The translations under genes and the position numbers were made by a program. Shown one piece after another: positions 63,668 through 64,000 of a stretch of DNA of 64,000 bases. The notes beneath the pieces were generated by a model. It had not been told where the DNA came from and searched no databases. It saw nothing but the letters and a program-made list of their open reading frames with translations. Source of the stretch: Pseudomonas mendocina (GTDB taxonomy: Bacteria; Pseudomonadota; Gammaproteobacteria; Pseudomonadales; Pseudomonadaceae); contig NZ_CP027657.1 in NCBI RefSeq assembly GCF_003008615.1, positions 806,001-870,000 of the forward strand, read 5' to 3'. Position 1 is the first letter of the stretch; each line of letters starts with the position of its first letter.

Positions 63668-63991
63668 TTACTGCTCCAGCGCCGGAGTGTCCTGACCCAT
63701 GCAGCGCACGGCTTGCTTCTTGTTGTCCACCAGCACGCCGGTCAGGCCCTTCTGTTGCAGGTCGAACAGTACCAGCACGCCGTCGATGCACTGCGCCACC
63801 TGGTCAGCAGGCTTCAGCGAAACCTTGTAGTCCTCGCCGGGAATGGTCTTGAGCATGGTGAAATCGGACAGCAGCAGCGCATCTTCCGGCTTGGCGAAGT
63901 GCACATAACCGTAATACCAGAGCACGCCAACGGTACCGACGATGCTGGCGACACCAGTGAGGATCAGAGGGATGGGATTGCGTTCGGTCAT
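63668..63991 (-). CDS. Small membrane-anchored protein of unknown function
   Basis: The 107-residue protein has one N-terminal hydrophobic helix (about 8-26) and a soluble part of about 80 residues. It includes DALLLSDFTMLKTIPGEDYKVSLKPADQVAQCIDGVLVLFDL and two Cys residues (AQCID and VRCMG). No domain recognised. The frame is complete within the window. It is convergent with lptF. Confidence 0.7.
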   Translation of the reverse strand: MTERNPIPLILTGVASIVGTVGVLWYYGYVHFAKPEDALLLSDFTMLKTIPGEDYKVSLKPADQVAQCIDGVLVLFDLQQKGLTGVLVDNKKQAVRCMGQDTPALEQ

Positions 63992-64000
63992 TGCAGATTC

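Overview
This window is about 64 kb of high-GC chromosomal DNA from a gamma-proteobacterium of the genus Pseudomonas in the broad sense. Several proteins look like close orthologues of P. aeruginosa proteins: MvaT, BifA with its degenerate GGDQF motif, BfrB, IcmP-type imelysin and LptF. Many gene orders also match, from memory, PAO1 blocks around PA4315-4323, PA4366-4370, PA3531-3538, PA3582-3584 and PA3684-3692. The REP-like palindromes and the mosaic order suggest a P. mendocina/pseudoalcaligenes-type species rather than P. aeruginosa; that placement is inference.

Layout. 1-3.2 kb: mvaT (xenogeneic silencer), sbcB (exonuclease I) and a membrane protein. 3.3-10.1 kb: a tightly overlapping six-gene operon, RDD - SpoIIM-like - DUF4129 - DUF4350 - MoxR ATPase - DUF58. 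10.4-18.4 kb: sodB, an Amt ammonium transporter with a small partner gene, the c-di-GMP phosphodiesterase bifA, a GIDE/LemA pair and an imelysin lipoprotein. 18.5-26.6 kb: AraC and GNAT genes, a large SSS-type hybrid histidine kinase, and a MerR regulator divergent from a two-gene hydrolase operon. 26.7-33.5 kb: rmuC, a Sel1-like protein, a RES/Xre toxin-antitoxin pair and the ydbH-ynbE-ydbL envelope operon. 33.6-39.9 kb: grxD, a stand-alone molybdopterin oxidoreductase, a lipoprotein, argF overlapping an orphan ABC ATPase, and a PhzF-like gene. 40-45.4 kb: the glycerol catabolic locus (glpK, glpR, glpD) with an inserted periplasmic binding protein and ybaK. 45.6-52.6 kb: bfrB, a complete IS481-type element and an RND efflux pair with a TetR regulator. 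52.6-56.5 kb: rsmJ, a stand-alone calcium-binding domain protein, an extensin-like protein, a DUF72 protein and a small unknown. 56.6-64 kb: tsaB, an HAD acid phosphatase, adk, ppc, a DUF4398 lipoprotein, lptF and a small membrane protein.

The content is mostly core housekeeping, metabolism and envelope biology. No tRNA, rRNA, CRISPR array or prophage was seen. The accessory pieces are the IS element (inserted inside a REP-like palindrome with a visible 5-bp target duplication), the RES/Xre module and the REP-like repeats. The most interesting poorly characterised systems are the MoxR/DUF58/SpoIIM operon, the GIDE-EF-hand/LemA pair, the hydrolase operon controlled from a perfect 13-bp inverted repeat, and the orphan RTX-type calcium domain.
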